A DNA stretch of 64,000 nt from Streptococcus mitis (GCF_000722695.1 NZ_JPFU01000013.1:434001-498000); one strand, 5' to 3'; counted from the stretch's first letter, positions 1 to 10,500 are shown. Program-made: numbers and translations. The notes: generated by a model not told the origin, from the letters alone.

Positions 1-1144
1 TCGCAACACTTTCTAAATCATGAATCTTGTAGGATTTTGAAAAAGGCACGCGTAGGGTAAAGGATTCAAAAATATCCTTGATTTTCTCTAAAAATAAAGT
101 CTGCAAATTCTCACGACTATTCTCAGACTTGGCAGAAATGAGGGCGTATGGCGTTTGGGTCGGCGTGAAATCCTCCACCAAATCCGCTTTATTATAAAGA
201 GTCAAGCGAGGAATATCTTCCATGTCCAGGTCTTTCATGATGGAAAGAACTGTTTTTTCATGCTCTTCGTGGTAAGGATTGCTGGCATCGATAACATGAA
301 CCAGAAGGTCTACATGCTTGCTTTCTTCCAAGGTTGACTTGAAACTGGACACCAACTCTGTCGGCAAATCTTGGATAAAGCCCACGGTATCTGTCAAAGT
401 TACTTGAAGATTACCCCCTAGATGGATACTCTTAGTCGTCGCGTCCAGAGTTGCAAAGAGCTCGTCCGCTTCATACTGAGTCTTACTGGTTAAAGTGTTC
501 ATGATAGTTGACTTCCCAGCATTGGTATAACCAATCAAACCAATCTTAAAGGTGCTTGACTCCAAACGTTTTTCTCTGACAGTCGCCCGATTTTTCTCAA
601 CCACCTTGAGCTGACGCTCGATATCTGTGATTTGATTGCGAACACTACGACGGTTCAACTCCAGCTGGCTTTCACCAGGTCCACGGGAACCAATTCCCCC
701 TGCCTGACGGCTGAGCATAATTCCCTGACCAACCAAGCGAGGCAAGAGATATTTGAGCTGGGCTAGGTGGACTTGGAGCTTCCCTTCATGGCTTCGAGCT
801 CGCATGGCAAAGATATCCAAAATCAACTGCATACGGTCAATGACCTTAACACCCAGAACTTCTTCTAAATTGACATTTTGCCTTGGCGTCAGACGGTTGT
901 TGACGATGACAGTGGTAATTTCTTCTGCATCCACCATGAGCGCAATTTCTTCTAACTTACCAGAGCCGACGAAGGTTTTGGAATCATACTTTTCACGTTT
1001 TTGTCTGTAGCTATCTACAACGACTGCCCCAGCTGTCTTAGCTAGACTGGCCAATTCTTCCATGGAGAGGTCAAAATTGTCCATACCCTGCAATTCCACA
1101 CCTATGAGCAGGACTCGCTCCTCTTTTTTCTCCGTTTCAATCAT
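1..1144 (-). CDS. hflX: GTPase HflX (C-terminus cut by window edge)
   Basis: Ribosome-associated GTPase of the Obg/HflX class, a cytoplasmic ribosome-splitting or rescue factor in characterised bacteria. The glycine-rich N-terminal domain ends in [14 protein letters not shown]. The G domain follows, with a P-loop GYTNAGKST near residue 205, a G3 motif DTVGF and a G4 motif NKAD. The frame is open to base 1, so the C-terminal end is missing. The ATG at 1144 overlaps the last 8 bases of miaA, implying one miaA-hflX transcript with translational coupling, a common arrangement in Firmicutes. The family call is very secure from the motifs. Confidence 0.95.
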   Translation of the reverse strand, partial: MIETEKKEERVLLIGVELQGMDNFDLSMEELASLAKTAGAVVVDSYRQKREKYDSKTFVGSGKLEEIALMVDAEEITTVIVNNRLTPRQNVNLEEVLGVKVIDRMQLILDIFAMRARSHEGKLQVHLAQLKYLLPRLVGQGIMLSRQAGGIGSRGPGESQLELNRRSVRNQITDIERQLKVVEKNRATVREKRLESSTFKIGLIGYTNAGKSTIMNTLTSKTQYEADELFATLDATTKSIHLGGNLQVTLTDTVGFIQDLPTELVSSFKSTLEESKHVDLLVHVIDASNPYHEEHEKTVLSIMKDLDMEDIPRLTLYNKADLVEDFTPTQTPYALISAKSENSRENLQTLFLEKIKDIFESFTLRVPFSKSYKIHDLESVA

Positions 1145-2021
1145 CTAAAAACTCCTCTATCTGGCTTAAAATGCGGTCTTTTACACCAGCTTCTCCAATC
1201 TGATAAAAGTTGACCTGCATGCGATTACGGAACCAGGTCAACTGACGCTTGGCAAAACGACGAGTCGCCTGTTTAAGACTCTCACTAGCTTCCTCCAAGG
1301 TCTGCTCTCCACAGAAATACGGAAAGAGTTCCTTGTAACCAATCCCTTTAGCAGCCTGCACATCAGGGTAATGGTCAAAAAGCCACTTGACCTCATCCAA
1401 AAGCCCAGCCTCAAACATCAAATCCACTCGATGATTGATACGTTCATATAATTGACTGCGTTCATCATCCAAGCAGATAATCAATGGTTCATATAAGGTC
1501 TCTTGATTTTCCAAATCCTGACCAAAATGGGCAATTTCCAAGGCACGCATAGCACGACGACGATTAAACTGGGGAATCTCAAGGCTCGCTTGCTCCACCA
1601 GATGAGCTAATTCCTCATCTGTATAAGGCTCCAAACTAGCTCGATAAGCTAAAATCTCCTCATGGGGAGTCTCCCCACCTAGGTGGTAACCTTCAAGCAA
1701 GCTCTGGATATACAGTCCAGTCCCACCAGCAATAATGGCTAGCTTACCACGACTGTGAATATCCTCAATAGCCATCTTAGATTCTGAAACAAAATCAAAA
1801 GCCGAGTAAGACTCGGTTACCTCTCTAACATCGATTAAATGATGAGGAACAGCTGCCTGCTCTTCTGGACTAGCCTTAGCCGTCCCAATATCAAGTCCTC
1901 GATAGACTTGCTGGCTATCTCCACTAACCACTTCGCCATTAAAACGCTTGGCCACTTCAATAGCAAGGGCTGTCTTTCCAACTGCAGTCGGCCCAACAAT
2001 CACAATTATTTTTGTTTTCAT
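1137..2021 (-). CDS. miaA: tRNA dimethylallyltransferase MiaA
   Basis: Transfers dimethylallyl from DMAPP to A37 of tRNAs that read UNN codons. The P-loop GPTAVGKT is at residues 9-16, followed by [10 protein letters not shown] and GGTGLYI, the usual MiaA signature order. The frame is open further upstream, but the ATG at 2021 ([12 protein letters not shown]) is chosen because AAGGA sits 6-7 nt before it, giving 294 residues, normal for streptococcal MiaA. An extended -10 lies 40 bp upstream. The gene overlaps hflX by 8 bp. Confidence 0.96.
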   Translation of the reverse strand: MKTKIIVIVGPTAVGKTALAIEVAKRFNGEVVSGDSQQVYRGLDIGTAKASPEEQAAVPHHLIDVREVTESYSAFDFVSESKMAIEDIHSRGKLAIIAGGTGLYIQSLLEGYHLGGETPHEEILAYRASLEPYTDEELAHLVEQASLEIPQFNRRRAMRALEIAHFGQDLENQETLYEPLIICLDDERSQLYERINHRVDLMFEAGLLDEVKWLFDHYPDVQAAKGIGYKELFPYFCGEQTLEEASESLKQATRRFAKRQLTWFRNRMQVNFYQIGEAGVKDRILSQIEEFLDD

Positions 2022-2060
2022 CTTTTTTCCTTGAAAAATTCCCATTTTTTCGTTACTATT

Positions 2061-2069
2061 ATTATAACA
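2061..2069 (-). promoter_or_regulatory. Extended -10 promoter of miaA-hflX
   Basis: Reading the minus strand, TGTTATAAT is a perfect extended -10 box about 40 bp before the miaA start codon. No good -35 is visible, as is usual for extended -10 promoters. Confidence 0.6.
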
Positions 2070-2141
2070 CAAAAAGGTCAGTCAGAAAAATGTGACCTCT
2101 TGAAGAGGCTGGCTGATTAAGAAGATAAAGGAGGAAGACTC

Positions 2142-2312
2142 ATGGCTAAAGGATTCGCTAAAGGTCTTGTAACAGGTGTCGCAGGAACTGTCGCTGCAGT
2201 TGCAGGTGCAGTATACGCATTTAAAAAGAAAGTAATCGAACCAGAAGAGCAAAAAGCAGCTTTCATCGAAGAAAACCGTAAAAAAGCAGCTCGTCGCCGC
2301 GTATCACGTTAA
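2142..2312 (+). CDS. DUF3042 family small protein (56 aa)
   Basis: A 56-residue protein, one of the few plus-strand genes. It starts at an ATG behind a strong AAAGGAGGAAG ribosome site. The N-terminal half is a Gly/Ala/Val-rich hydrophobic helix (MAKGFAKGLVTGVAG), likely membrane-associated. The C-terminal half is charged and ends in KKAARRRVSR. I recognise this as the DUF3042 family, conserved in streptococci and lactobacilli with no known function. It is divergent from miaA and followed at once by a strong hairpin terminator, so it is probably monocistronic. Confidence 0.88.
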   Translation: MAKGFAKGLVTGVAGTVAAVAGAVYAFKKKVIEPEEQKAAFIEENRKKAARRRVSR

Positions 2313-2319
2313 GAAACAA

Positions 2320-2353
2320 AAGAAGTTGGGATTTATTGTCTCAACTTCTTTTT
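2320..2353. terminator. Bidirectional terminator between DUF3042 gene and thyA
   Basis: AGAAGTTGGGA and TCTCAACTTCT form an 11-bp stem with one G-U pair, followed by a T run on the plus strand and preceded by an A-rich run, so it can serve both converging genes. Confidence 0.85.
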
Positions 2354-2362
2354 TCTATTCTT

Positions 2363-3202
2363 TTAAATAGCTAGGTCAAACTTCAACTGTGGCTTGACAG
2401 GGTCATAATCCACCAACTCAAAATCTTCTTCTTTGATATCAAAGAAACTAGTCCCATCAGGAACATTTAAAACCAAGCGTGGTTGGCAGTTTGACGGCTC
2501 CCGACGAAGCAATTCCTCTGCTTGTTCAAATTGATTGTCATAGATATGTAGGTTGTTGATGAAGTAGAAGAACTTTCCAACCTTCCAGCCAAAATGCTTG
2601 GCAATCATCATTTGAAGAGCCACGTACTGCATAGCGTTGATATGGTGGGCCACCAGCATGTCGTTAGAACGCTGGGTCAAGGTCGCATCCAGATAGATTT
2701 CTCCATCTACACGGCGGACATCAAACATGGTCTGAAAGGCGCACGGGAGCAACCCATCTGTTTCTTCGAAAGCTTGGTAATCCCAGAGCGAAATGATATT
2801 GCGACGGTTCCAAGGATTGGCTTCCAACTGTTTGAGAAGCTTATTGACGATATCGTGTTTCTTAACAACAGCACCATAGCGCTCACCGATTGTTCCTGTA
2901 TCTCCCACTTCCCAGTCATTCCAGTAGTGAACATTGTACTTGCTATTTAGCACCTCTAAGCTATTAGACTGGTCTTGGTAGATCCAGAGCACTTCCTTGA
3001 TGGCGGATTTGATAGCGATAGGACGCAAGGTTGTAATGGGAAATTCACCCTTAGCCAAGTCATACTCTGCAAAGGCACCCGTTACGTACTTAGAATTGGC
3101 AACTGTCCCATCCTTGTACTTAGGACGAGCCTGCTCAGAAAAGACACCGTCTTTGAGGATTCGTTCAATATTCTCTTTAAAAATCGTATCTGCTTTTGTC
3201 AT
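2363..3202 (-). CDS. thyA: Thymidylate synthase
   Basis: Makes dTMP from dUMP using methylene-tetrahydrofolate. The protein is 279 residues, the streptococcal length. The catalytic cysteine is C154 in [23 protein letters not shown] just before it and [18 protein letters not shown] after it are the family's phosphate- and dUMP-binding segments. A usable GAGGTGAGAG ribosome site precedes the ATG. It has its own extended -10 promoter, which lies next to the terminator of the upstream glucokinase gene, so the two are separate units. Confidence 0.97.
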   Translation of the reverse strand: MTKADTIFKENIERILKDGVFSEQARPKYKDGTVANSKYVTGAFAEYDLAKGEFPITTLRPIAIKSAIKEVLWIYQDQSNSLEVLNSKYNVHYWNDWEVGDTGTIGERYGAVVKKHDIVNKLLKQLEANPWNRRNIISLWDYQAFEETDGLLPCAFQTMFDVRRVDGEIYLDATLTQRSNDMLVAHHINAMQYVALQMMIAKHFGWKVGKFFYFINNLHIYDNQFEQAEELLRREPSNCQPRLVLNVPDGTSFFDIKEEDFELVDYDPVKPQLKFDLAI

Positions 3203-3228
3203 TCTCTCACCTCATTTATTTCCTAACT

Positions 3229-3237
3229 AGTATAGCA
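3229..3237 (-). promoter_or_regulatory. Extended -10 promoter of thyA
   Basis: Minus strand TGCTATACT (extended -10), about 27 bp before the thyA ATG, directly after the glucokinase terminator. Confidence 0.6.
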
Positions 3238-3245
3238 TAAAAAAT

Positions 3246-3292
3246 AAAAGAGGAACATTACTAACTCTAGGTTAGCATTTTCCCTCTTTTAT
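3246..3292 (-). terminator. Terminator of glucokinase gene
   Basis: Long stem with outer arms AAAAGAGG and CCTCTTTT and inner arms GCTAAC and GTTAG, followed on the minus strand by TTTTATTTTTTA. Confidence 0.85.
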
Positions 3293-3296
3293 TATT

Positions 3297-4256
3297 TTAT
3301 TGCAATACAAGTGATGCTGCTCCGATAACTCCAGCATCATTTCCTAGAGTTGCAAGAGCCAATTTTGTTGATGTGCGTACTTGTGGGAAGCTATTTTCGT
3401 CGTAGACTTTTTGAATACCTTGTAGAAGGAATTCTCCTGCAGCTGACACCCCACCACCGATGACGATGGTTGATGGGTTTAGGATTGAACCGATGTTGGC
3501 ACAAGCGATTCCTAAGTAACGTGAGAAGTTACGGTAAACGATTAAAGCAAGGTCGTCTCCTTCTTTTGCAAGATCAAAGACAGTCTTAGCAGTTACTTCT
3601 TCTCCGTTATCAATCAAGCGTTTCAAGGCTGCATCGCCTTCGTATTCATCGGCATAGCGACGAGTCAAGTTGACAATCCCTGTTGCTGAAGCAACTGTCT
3701 CAAGGCAACCTTTCTTACCGCAAGTACATGCGATTGGTTGGTCAAAGTCAACAGTGATGTGGCCAAGCTCACCTGCTGCACCAGCAACACCGTGAAGCAA
3801 TTTGCCTTCTGCAACGATACCGCCACCAACACCAGTACCAAGTGTCATAAAGACAACATCTGGTTGGTTATCACCAGCACCCATCCAACGTTCACCAAGA
3901 GCAGCTACGTTGGCATCATTATCGATGAAGAACGGAATACCCAAGGCCTTTTCAATCTTCTCTTTAATTGGTTGAAGGGTTTTCCAGTTCAAGTTGTAGG
4001 CACCAATAACAGTTCCTTTTTCACGGTCAACCACACCTGGTGACCCCATTCCAATACCTTGGAAGTCCGCTGCTACCAATCCAAGCAAGTCCAAACGGTG
4101 TTGAATAGACTCAATCATATCATCTACGATATGACTTCCCTCATCCAAAATGTTGGTCTTGATAGACCATTTTTCTTGGATTTCTCCTGCTGTTGTTAAG
4201 ATTGCAAATTTGATAGAAGTTCCACCAAGGTCAATCCCAATAATCTTTTGACTCAT
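3297..4256 (-). CDS. gki: Glucokinase (ROK family)
   Basis: ATP-dependent phosphorylation of intracellular glucose. The ROK signature is present: phosphate-binding GIDLGGTSIKF at the N-terminus, GTGVGGGIV, and the zinc motif CTCGKKGCLE. The protein is 319 residues. AAGGAG is followed by two adjacent ATGs; the second (4256) is chosen because its spacing of 6 nt is better. The gene is monocistronic, between its own promoter and a strong terminator. A perfect 16-bp inverted repeat overlaps the -35 box and suggests regulation by a dimeric repressor. Confidence 0.95.
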   Translation of the reverse strand: MSQKIIGIDLGGTSIKFAILTTAGEIQEKWSIKTNILDEGSHIVDDMIESIQHRLDLLGLVAADFQGIGMGSPGVVDREKGTVIGAYNLNWKTLQPIKEKIEKALGIPFFIDNDANVAALGERWMGAGDNQPDVVFMTLGTGVGGGIVAEGKLLHGVAGAAGELGHITVDFDQPIACTCGKKGCLETVASATGIVNLTRRYADEYEGDAALKRLIDNGEEVTAKTVFDLAKEGDDLALIVYRNFSRYLGIACANIGSILNPSTIVIGGGVSAAGEFLLQGIQKVYDENSFPQVRTSTKLALATLGNDAGVIGAASLVLQ

Positions 4257-4304
4257 CATATTCTCCTTTTTCATTGTGTAGTAATTGAAAATGCTTACAG
4301 TACT

Positions 4305-4333
4305 AGTATAACAAAATTTAGTTACTTATGCAA
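4305..4333 (-). promoter_or_regulatory. Promoter of glucokinase gene
   Basis: Minus strand TTGCAT, 17-bp spacer, TATACT. The -35 is overlapped by the inverted repeat at 4328-4343. Confidence 0.75.
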
Positions 4334-4343
4334 AGGTTTGCAT
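4328..4343. promoter_or_regulatory. Cre-like inverted repeat over the gki -35 box
   Basis: ATGCAAAGGTTTGCAT is a perfect two-fold inverted repeat. It fits the loose CcpA cre pattern WTGNNARCGNWWWCAW except at two positions, one of them in the central CG. CcpA binding is an inference; another LacI-type or carbohydrate regulator is possible. Confidence 0.45.
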
Positions 4344-4367
4344 TAACTTTCTGGATTTTATTCTGAC

Positions 4368-5060
4368 TTATGGTTTCCAGAGACCTGAAGCATCTACATA
4401 GTAACGTCCGCCATCAACTCGCTCGTTCTTTGCCATTTTGCCATCTGATTTCAAATAATAATTTCCTTGCCATGCATTGCGAGCATAAGAACCATCTGAT
4501 TTCAAGTAATACCAGGCTTGGTAAGAAGCATCATAAACCCATTCACCTTGTGCCATTTGACCGTTTGATTTAAGGTAGTACACTCCTTGCCATGCATTCT
4601 TTGCATAAGATCCATCTGATTTCAAATAATACCAAGCTTGATAAGAATCATCGTAAATCCATTCGCTCTGGGCCATTTTTCCGTCTGCTTTCAGGTAATA
4701 ACTTCCCTTCCAAGCATTTTTTACTGGATTTCCATTTTCATCAAAGTAGTACCAAGCACCATCCTGCTTAACCCAGCCACTTGCTGTTGCTGAACTTGTA
4801 TTATTTTGAGCCGCAGTTGATTGCTTTGCTTTGAAAGCACCTTTTGGGGCATTTTTCAATTCACACGCCACACCATCATGATCTCGGTCTAACTTGGCAG
4901 AATATCCTGATTCTCCCTCATGGATATCCGCGTATCCATTCGCCCAAGCTTCCTTACAACTAGAAAAATGAATATTTTCTTCTGCTAACACAGGTTGTGA
5001 AAACAAGGCTAAAACTGGCAAGCTAGCTAGACTCATTTTTAAAAATAGACGTTTGTTCAT
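4368..5060 (-). CDS. Choline-binding surface protein with Excalibur domain
   Basis: Secreted 230-residue protein. A signal peptide (MNKRLFLKMSLASLPVLALF, cleaving after VLA) is followed by an Excalibur calcium-binding module with two cysteines and the DRDHDGVACE loop at about residues 35-68, a short Gln/Thr/Ser linker, and about six choline-binding repeats of the WYYLKSDGSYAKNAWQG type. The repeats should hold it on phosphorylcholine of teichoic acids. The start at 5060 is supported by GGGAGAAAG; the longer upstream frame has no ribosome site. In TIGR4 the corresponding product is, from memory, SP_0667. The function of the Excalibur head is unknown. Confidence 0.88.
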   Translation of the reverse strand: MNKRLFLKMSLASLPVLALFSQPVLAEENIHFSSCKEAWANGYADIHEGESGYSAKLDRDHDGVACELKNAPKGAFKAKQSTAAQNNTSSATASGWVKQDGAWYYFDENGNPVKNAWKGSYYLKADGKMAQSEWIYDDSYQAWYYLKSDGSYAKNAWQGVYYLKSNGQMAQGEWVYDASYQAWYYLKSDGSYARNAWQGNYYLKSDGKMAKNERVDGGRYYVDASGLWKP

Positions 5061-5109
5061 TTCTTTCTCCCATAACGATGTTATCGATTTCAATAGTATT
5101 TTATCAAAC

Positions 5110-5727
5110 TTATTTTAACGATTCAAGAAAATCTTTGACTGTCCCAGCAAACTCTTTTGGTTTTTCCTTATTCAAAACACGAGGACCGTCTGGGATAATC
5201 TGAAATTGGGATTCTGATATTAGTTTATGAATACTTCTCATAGAACTAAGATTTGGTTTATCTTTGCTGCCACAAATTAGTAAGGTTGGATAGAGGCAAA
5301 TTCCTGCTATATCCGTTAAATCAAGTGTCTTCAATTCCTCAGAAACTCCGACCATAAGAGCTTTGTTTGCTCCCCGTTTTTCAAAAAAACTTTTTGGAAG
5401 TAGTTTAAAAATCATCAACTGGATTTTAAATAAGATATTTCCAGCTAATTTCAGAGGGCAACCTGACAAAACTAAACCTTGAAGATTTGGTAAATCGTAA
5501 CTTGAAAGCTCCAGTGCAAGAGTCGCACCTAGAGATAAACCGATTAAAACAAAAGGCTGCTTCTCCTCTGATAAATGCTTAGCTACCCGTTTTTTAGCTT
5601 CCTGATAAGAACAAACTCCTGAAGGAAACAATTCAAGAATTTCAGATGGATAATCTGCAAGCAAACCCTGAACTTCTTTCCAAGACTCTGCTGACTGCCC
5701 TAACCCGTGTAAAAATAGCAGTTTCAT
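5110..5727 (-). CDS. Small alpha/beta hydrolase
   Basis: A 205-residue serine hydrolase-like protein. LLFLHGLGQSAESW is the oxyanion-hole strand, and GLSLGATLALE is the nucleophile elbow (G-x-S-x-G). An aspartate in ICGSKDKPN may be the acid, but the expected late catalytic histidine is not obvious: the C-terminal motif reads PDGPRVLNKEKP where PxxGHxxxxE is usual. It may therefore have lost catalytic activity or use another His. Its ATG follows the pabB stop codon with no intervening base, so it is translated from the pabB mRNA. Substrate unknown. Confidence 0.8.
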   Translation of the reverse strand: MKLLFLHGLGQSAESWKEVQGLLADYPSEILELFPSGVCSYQEAKKRVAKHLSEEKQPFVLIGLSLGATLALELSSYDLPNLQGLVLSGCPLKLAGNILFKIQLMIFKLLPKSFFEKRGANKALMVGVSEELKTLDLTDIAGICLYPTLLICGSKDKPNLSSMRSIHKLISESQFQIIPDGPRVLNKEKPKEFAGTVKDFLESLK

Positions 5728-7449
5728 TTAGTTATCCTTTAATGACAATTTATATAAGTTCCTAACTGCATTACAACCATAAATAGCTTCTGCTTGGGCT
5801 AAATCTTCTAAGGTCAAGACTTTCTCTTCTACCTGTCCTGTTTCTAGTAAATGCTGACGATAGATTCCTGGTAATATACCAAGATTGATTGGTGGGGTAT
5901 AGAGTTTTCCAGCGATTTGCAAGACTAGATTGCCAATTGAGGTTTCCAGCAATTCCCCTTTTTCATTATGGTAGATTTTTTCCTGTTTGCCAATAGTCAA
6001 ATGTGGTCTATAAGTCGTTTTGAAGTAGGTAAATGGTGTTTGCAAACTGGTTTCTTGCAAGCAAAGTTGAGCTTGGCAGAAAGCTGGGCTAAGTGGGATT
6101 AATTCCTGACAACAAAGATCTATATCGCCAGACTTACTGATACTAATCTTTAAACGATAGTCCTTTTCCTCATGGCAAGTCTGACACTCTGCATCAATCC
6201 TTTGTCTCAAGTATTCTGGATTAAAAGGATAGGCAAAATAGCGACTAGCCTTTCTGAGTCTTTCTATATGCTCTTCTTTAAATAGCAAATGGTTCTGACT
6301 AATTTTCCCTGTCGTAATTAGCTGAAAAGGGATTTGTTTCCGATAAAGCACAGCAGCCTTTTGATGAACCTCACGATATTCAGACTCCCAGGTGCTGTCC
6401 CAAGTGATTCCCCCACCAACTCCATAAATGGCTTGACCCTTGTGAAGTTGAATGGTACGAATGGCCACATTAAAAATCCTCCGTCCATTTGGAAGCAAGA
6501 TACCAATGGTCCCACAGTAAACACCACGTGCTTGAGGCTCTAAGTTCTTGATGATTTCCATAGTCGCTATCTTTGGTGCGCCAGTTATAGAACCGCAAGG
6601 AAAGAGCGAGCGGAAAATTTCAACTAAATCCACATCTGATCGAACTTGACTTTTAATAGTTGAAGTCATCTGCCACACAGTCGAATATTGTTCTACCTGA
6701 CACAAGCGTTCCACATACTCACTTCCCACCTCAGATAGACGGTTCATATCATTGCGCAAGAGGTCTACAATCATCATATTTTCAGAACGATTTTTGGGAT
6801 CCTCTTCCAACCAAGCTGCCTGATCCAAATCCTCTTGATCAGTCAGTCCACGTTTGGTTGTCCCCTTCATTGGTCGCGTTATCAACTCACGGTCATTTTG
6901 CTCAAAAAAGAGCTCTGGACTCATGGATATCACTGCCATCTCGTCATGTTCAACATAAGCATTGTAACCCGCCTCCTGCTCTACCACCATACGATTGTAG
7001 ATGGCAAAAGGATTGGCACTTAAGTCCTGCTTGAGTTGGACGGTGTAGTTAACCTGATAGGTGTCTCCCTGACGCAAATGATGGTGAATCTGGGCAATAG
7101 CCTTTTCATAGTCTGCTGCAGACGTTACTTCCTGCCAATTTGAAGGCAAATCAACCTCGTCATAAATCAGAGGAATAGGGGAAGTTTCTACCCTATCATG
7201 AACTGTAAAATATAGCAGATACTCTGCCAGTAAAGGAGCTTTATGAACTGCTAATTTCTCCTCAAAAGCAGGTGCAGCCTCATAGCTGACATAGCCCACC
7301 ACATAGTAGCCCTGCTCTTGGTAGCTTTCCACTTGTGCCAGCAAATCTGACACTTCTGATACATCTCTCGTTTTTAACTCTTTAATCGGCTGGGTAAAGG
7401 TGTATCTCTCCCCCAAAGCCCTAAAATCAATCACTGTTTTTCTGTGCAT
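5728..7449 (-). CDS. pabB: Fused aminodeoxychorismate synthase component I / ADC lyase (PabB-PabC)
   Basis: Makes p-aminobenzoate for folate. Residues 1 to about 365 are a chorismate-binding PabB domain (MKGTTKRG, then GSITGAPKIATMEIIKNLE and YGVGGGITWDS). The remaining 200 residues are a class IV PLP lyase domain (LLETSIGNLVLQIAGK) able to release PABA, so one polypeptide carries two steps. No separate amidotransferase gene pabA is nearby; it may borrow a shared TrpG. The ATG at 7449 has no useful ribosome site and lies only 6 nt after an extended -10 box, predicting a leaderless mRNA. A GTG at codon 6 is a less likely alternative start. Confidence 0.93.
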   Translation of the reverse strand: MHRKTVIDFRALGERYTFTQPIKELKTRDVSEVSDLLAQVESYQEQGYYVVGYVSYEAAPAFEEKLAVHKAPLLAEYLLYFTVHDRVETSPIPLIYDEVDLPSNWQEVTSAADYEKAIAQIHHHLRQGDTYQVNYTVQLKQDLSANPFAIYNRMVVEQEAGYNAYVEHDEMAVISMSPELFFEQNDRELITRPMKGTTKRGLTDQEDLDQAAWLEEDPKNRSENMMIVDLLRNDMNRLSEVGSEYVERLCQVEQYSTVWQMTSTIKSQVRSDVDLVEIFRSLFPCGSITGAPKIATMEIIKNLEPQARGVYCGTIGILLPNGRRIFNVAIRTIQLHKGQAIYGVGGGITWDSTWESEYREVHQKAAVLYRKQIPFQLITTGKISQNHLLFKEEHIERLRKASRYFAYPFNPEYLRQRIDAECQTCHEEKDYRLKISISKSGDIDLCCQELIPLSPAFCQAQLCLQETSLQTPFTYFKTTYRPHLTIGKQEKIYHNEKGELLETSIGNLVLQIAGKLYTPPINLGILPGIYRQHLLETGQVEEKVLTLEDLAQAEAIYGCNAVRNLYKLSLKDN

Positions 7450-7455
7450 ACCTTA

Positions 7456-7464
7456 AGTATAGCA
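7456..7464 (-). promoter_or_regulatory. Extended -10 promoter giving a probable leaderless pabB mRNA
   Basis: Minus strand TGCTATACT ends six bases before the pabB ATG, placing the expected transcription start on or next to the A of the start codon. It directly follows the zmpB terminator. Confidence 0.6.
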
Positions 7465-7466
7465 TA

Positions 7467-7504
7467 AAAAGGCAGATCCAGACAAAGCTGATCTACCTTT
7501 TTAT
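7467..7504 (-). terminator. Terminator of zmpB
   Basis: AAAGGTAGATC and GATCTGCCTTT arms (one G-U type mismatch) followed by a T run on the minus strand, just after the zmpB stop. Confidence 0.85.
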
Positions 7505-7531
7505 CATTTTCTTACTATTGATTACACTTAA

Positions 7532-10500
7532 TTATACTTTAGTAAATAAATCACCAGCAAATCCATCTGATTTCTGCAAGAGTTGTTTGTAAACTTTTTC
7601 TTTGAGTGCAACTGTTTGGTTTGAATTACCCGCTTTAAGGTCATTTTCAACAGCTTTGTTGAACAATTCTTGGAGTCCTGCATAAGTTGAAATTTTCTGT
7701 CCGTCGATTTCAATTTCGACAAATCCTTTTTCTCCTTTAGCTTTGACTTCCTTGAACCATTCTTTCTTCCACTCTTCTAGTGTGTGGAATTTACCACCAG
7801 ACACTTTCTCAATGATAAAGTCATCACCAAGACCCGGTCTACCAGCTGCTTTAGATTCTTGTTTATACTTGTTAGAAGCATATCCGACAAATCCATCCAA
7901 GTATCCGAAGTAACCCCACATACGGAATGTATTATGTTTGAACGAGATAGAACCTACAGCACTTTGACTTGTATTACCACCGTAAATTCCAGCCATCATA
8001 CTTACAGTTTGATATGCCGTATCAAAACCTTCAGCACGATAATGTTTATTTCCAGGCATATTATGCTTAGTCACGTAATTACCATCTACAAGGTCATCAA
8101 TGCTTGTCAATTTCTTCTTGTTCTCCGCGTCATTTAGGTCACGAAGTAAATCCCATTGGTGTGGTTGTCCAACTAAACCATTTCGATCAGCTTTTTCACG
8201 CCATTTCTTGTCCATCTTCTTGAACCACTTATTGTTATCTCCGTCATTCTTCGCGATAACGGCATCCGCTTCTAAATGGTCGAGCATCATAAGCGCTTCG
8301 TTATAGTTCTTCATGTAATGGTCAATTTTAGCTCGACTATCAAGCAAGTTCGGATTGTAGTTATACCATTGGTTTCCATCATTTTTACGCTCATACGCCA
8401 TATTTAGACCCAATGCGCCATAATCACCATTAGAACTTGTTACCGCAGGCGATTGTAACATACCTTGAGCAAAGGCTTCAACGTCTGTACCTTCACGATG
8501 TCCCCAACCACCTAAATAAGCCATACGGTCATTGATATGCGTTGTTTCATGAGTAAAGGCTGATGTACCAAAATCACTAATCATACTTGACCAGATATAG
8601 TACACGGCTTCTGAGTTTTGAGGTCTATCAAAGATATACGCATACGCACCCATACCATTATCACCATGCCATTTACCAGTTGGACCATAGAACTCACGAA
8701 TTGGAGCATAATCACCATTCTTCGTATGACCCATTCTATCAACCCATCCACCTGGAGCACCATGGTTATCCCAAATTGCTGATGGAACCATGTTTTCAGA
8801 TTTCAATAACTGATTACGTACATTATCAGCGGCTAAACGAGACCAGAAGTCTAGGTAATTGATTTGCTCTTGAGCACGTAAGTCAATTTCTTTCTTGAAT
8901 GCTTCACGTTCAGCTTCTGTATTCTTACCATATTTCTCAAACGCACTAAATGCTAGTGTATTGTATGTTGAAATCAAGAACATATGAGCTTTCTTTGTAG
9001 TCAGAAGTGGCAAGATATATTTGCTATGTTCGCCATTGTTTAAGTTTTCATATAAACGATATTTCTTGTCCGCAAACAATGGATTTGATGATTGTTTCTC
9101 AACGACATAGTTTGTATGTGAAACAGCTTTCTTATACCAGGTGTTAATATCAGTTTCGTTTGTGAATAAACGCATATTATAGTTTAATAAACCGTTCAAC
9201 TCACCAATACCAATCGTTCCACCAATTAGTTCTCGATAAGCTTCTAATGTTCTGTTCCCTTTAATGTTATTTTCTCTAGAACCAATCTTAATCAAGAAGT
9301 CTAAAACATTAACATTCTTACCATAGAAGTCAGGTTTGAACATCATAAGATCTTTCATTGATTTTTCGTCGTATTTAAATCCATAGTAACGATTTAGATA
9401 AGTAAGACCCATCATAATTTTCGCTTTGTTTTCGTCTACTTTCTTAACAAGAGCTTTCATCGCAGCTTCGTCACCATTTAATTGATGGTCTTCGTTTTCG
9501 ACTAAAGCTTTCACTAATTTATCTAAATTAGCTTTCGTTTCTTCGAAGCTTTCTTCAAGGAATAAGTTACGAATGTAATTGTTCTTATGATTGTCACTAT
9601 TCTCAGCTGGTTTGTTACGTTTGTCCATTAATGCACGCACTTCAGGTGAAATCAATTCGACACTTGCTAATTTTTCTTTCACATCAGCAATTAGTTTGTC
9701 ACGATTCTTATCCACCATATTTGGTGTGTAAACAATGCCATCTAGACCTGTAATACTATATTCACGAACTTGTGCTACGTTTGAATCCTTAGAAGCAACC
9801 GTCATTTCTTCTTTAGTACCATCAGCGTAATGAATCATTATTTTATCAACACTTGATAAGTCAGTCACGAATTGACCATCTTTCATACCAGTTACAGATA
9901 ATACTTCAGTCGTTAATAATTTAGAACCAGCAGGAATTTTATTTCCTTGATTGATAATCCATTCTTTGTTGTAGAACGGTTGAAGTTTTTCCACATTTCG
10001 GTAAGCAAGTTCACGTTCTGCATTATAATCTTGAATCTCTTTATACGTATCAGATTTTGGGAGATTATTATTTAACTTATCTACTAATAATGTTGGAGCT
10101 TCAAAATCTTTAGATGTAATATCGAAACTTTCTAATCTTTTATCAGCTTCTTCTTTAGAGATTTCTTTAAGTTTGTCCGCATTTTTTCTTGTCACATTAC
10201 CAGTAGCTTCCCCAGCTACGCTGACAACTCTACTTAAATAAGGGAACCCAAAGTCATCATCTCCAATATCACCTGAACCATAAAGTTTTTCAGCGTTAGT
10301 TACTTTTACATAACTAATAACATCTTCTAAAAATCCGTATGGCCAGTTTTTAGTAATAACTCCACCTGTCTCTACATTGTTTTTCAAGTTAATTGACCCT
10401 TTTGCTACAGCTTTTTTAATATGTCCGTTAGCTCTTACATCCATTGGGTCCATACCCCTATCAAGTGTTGAAACTAAAGCTGAACCACGAGCTCTTTCAC

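Noticed and set aside
1839..2120. Plus-strand frame of 93 codons over the start of miaA.
   Set aside because: Antisense shadow of miaA and its promoter, with no ribosome site.
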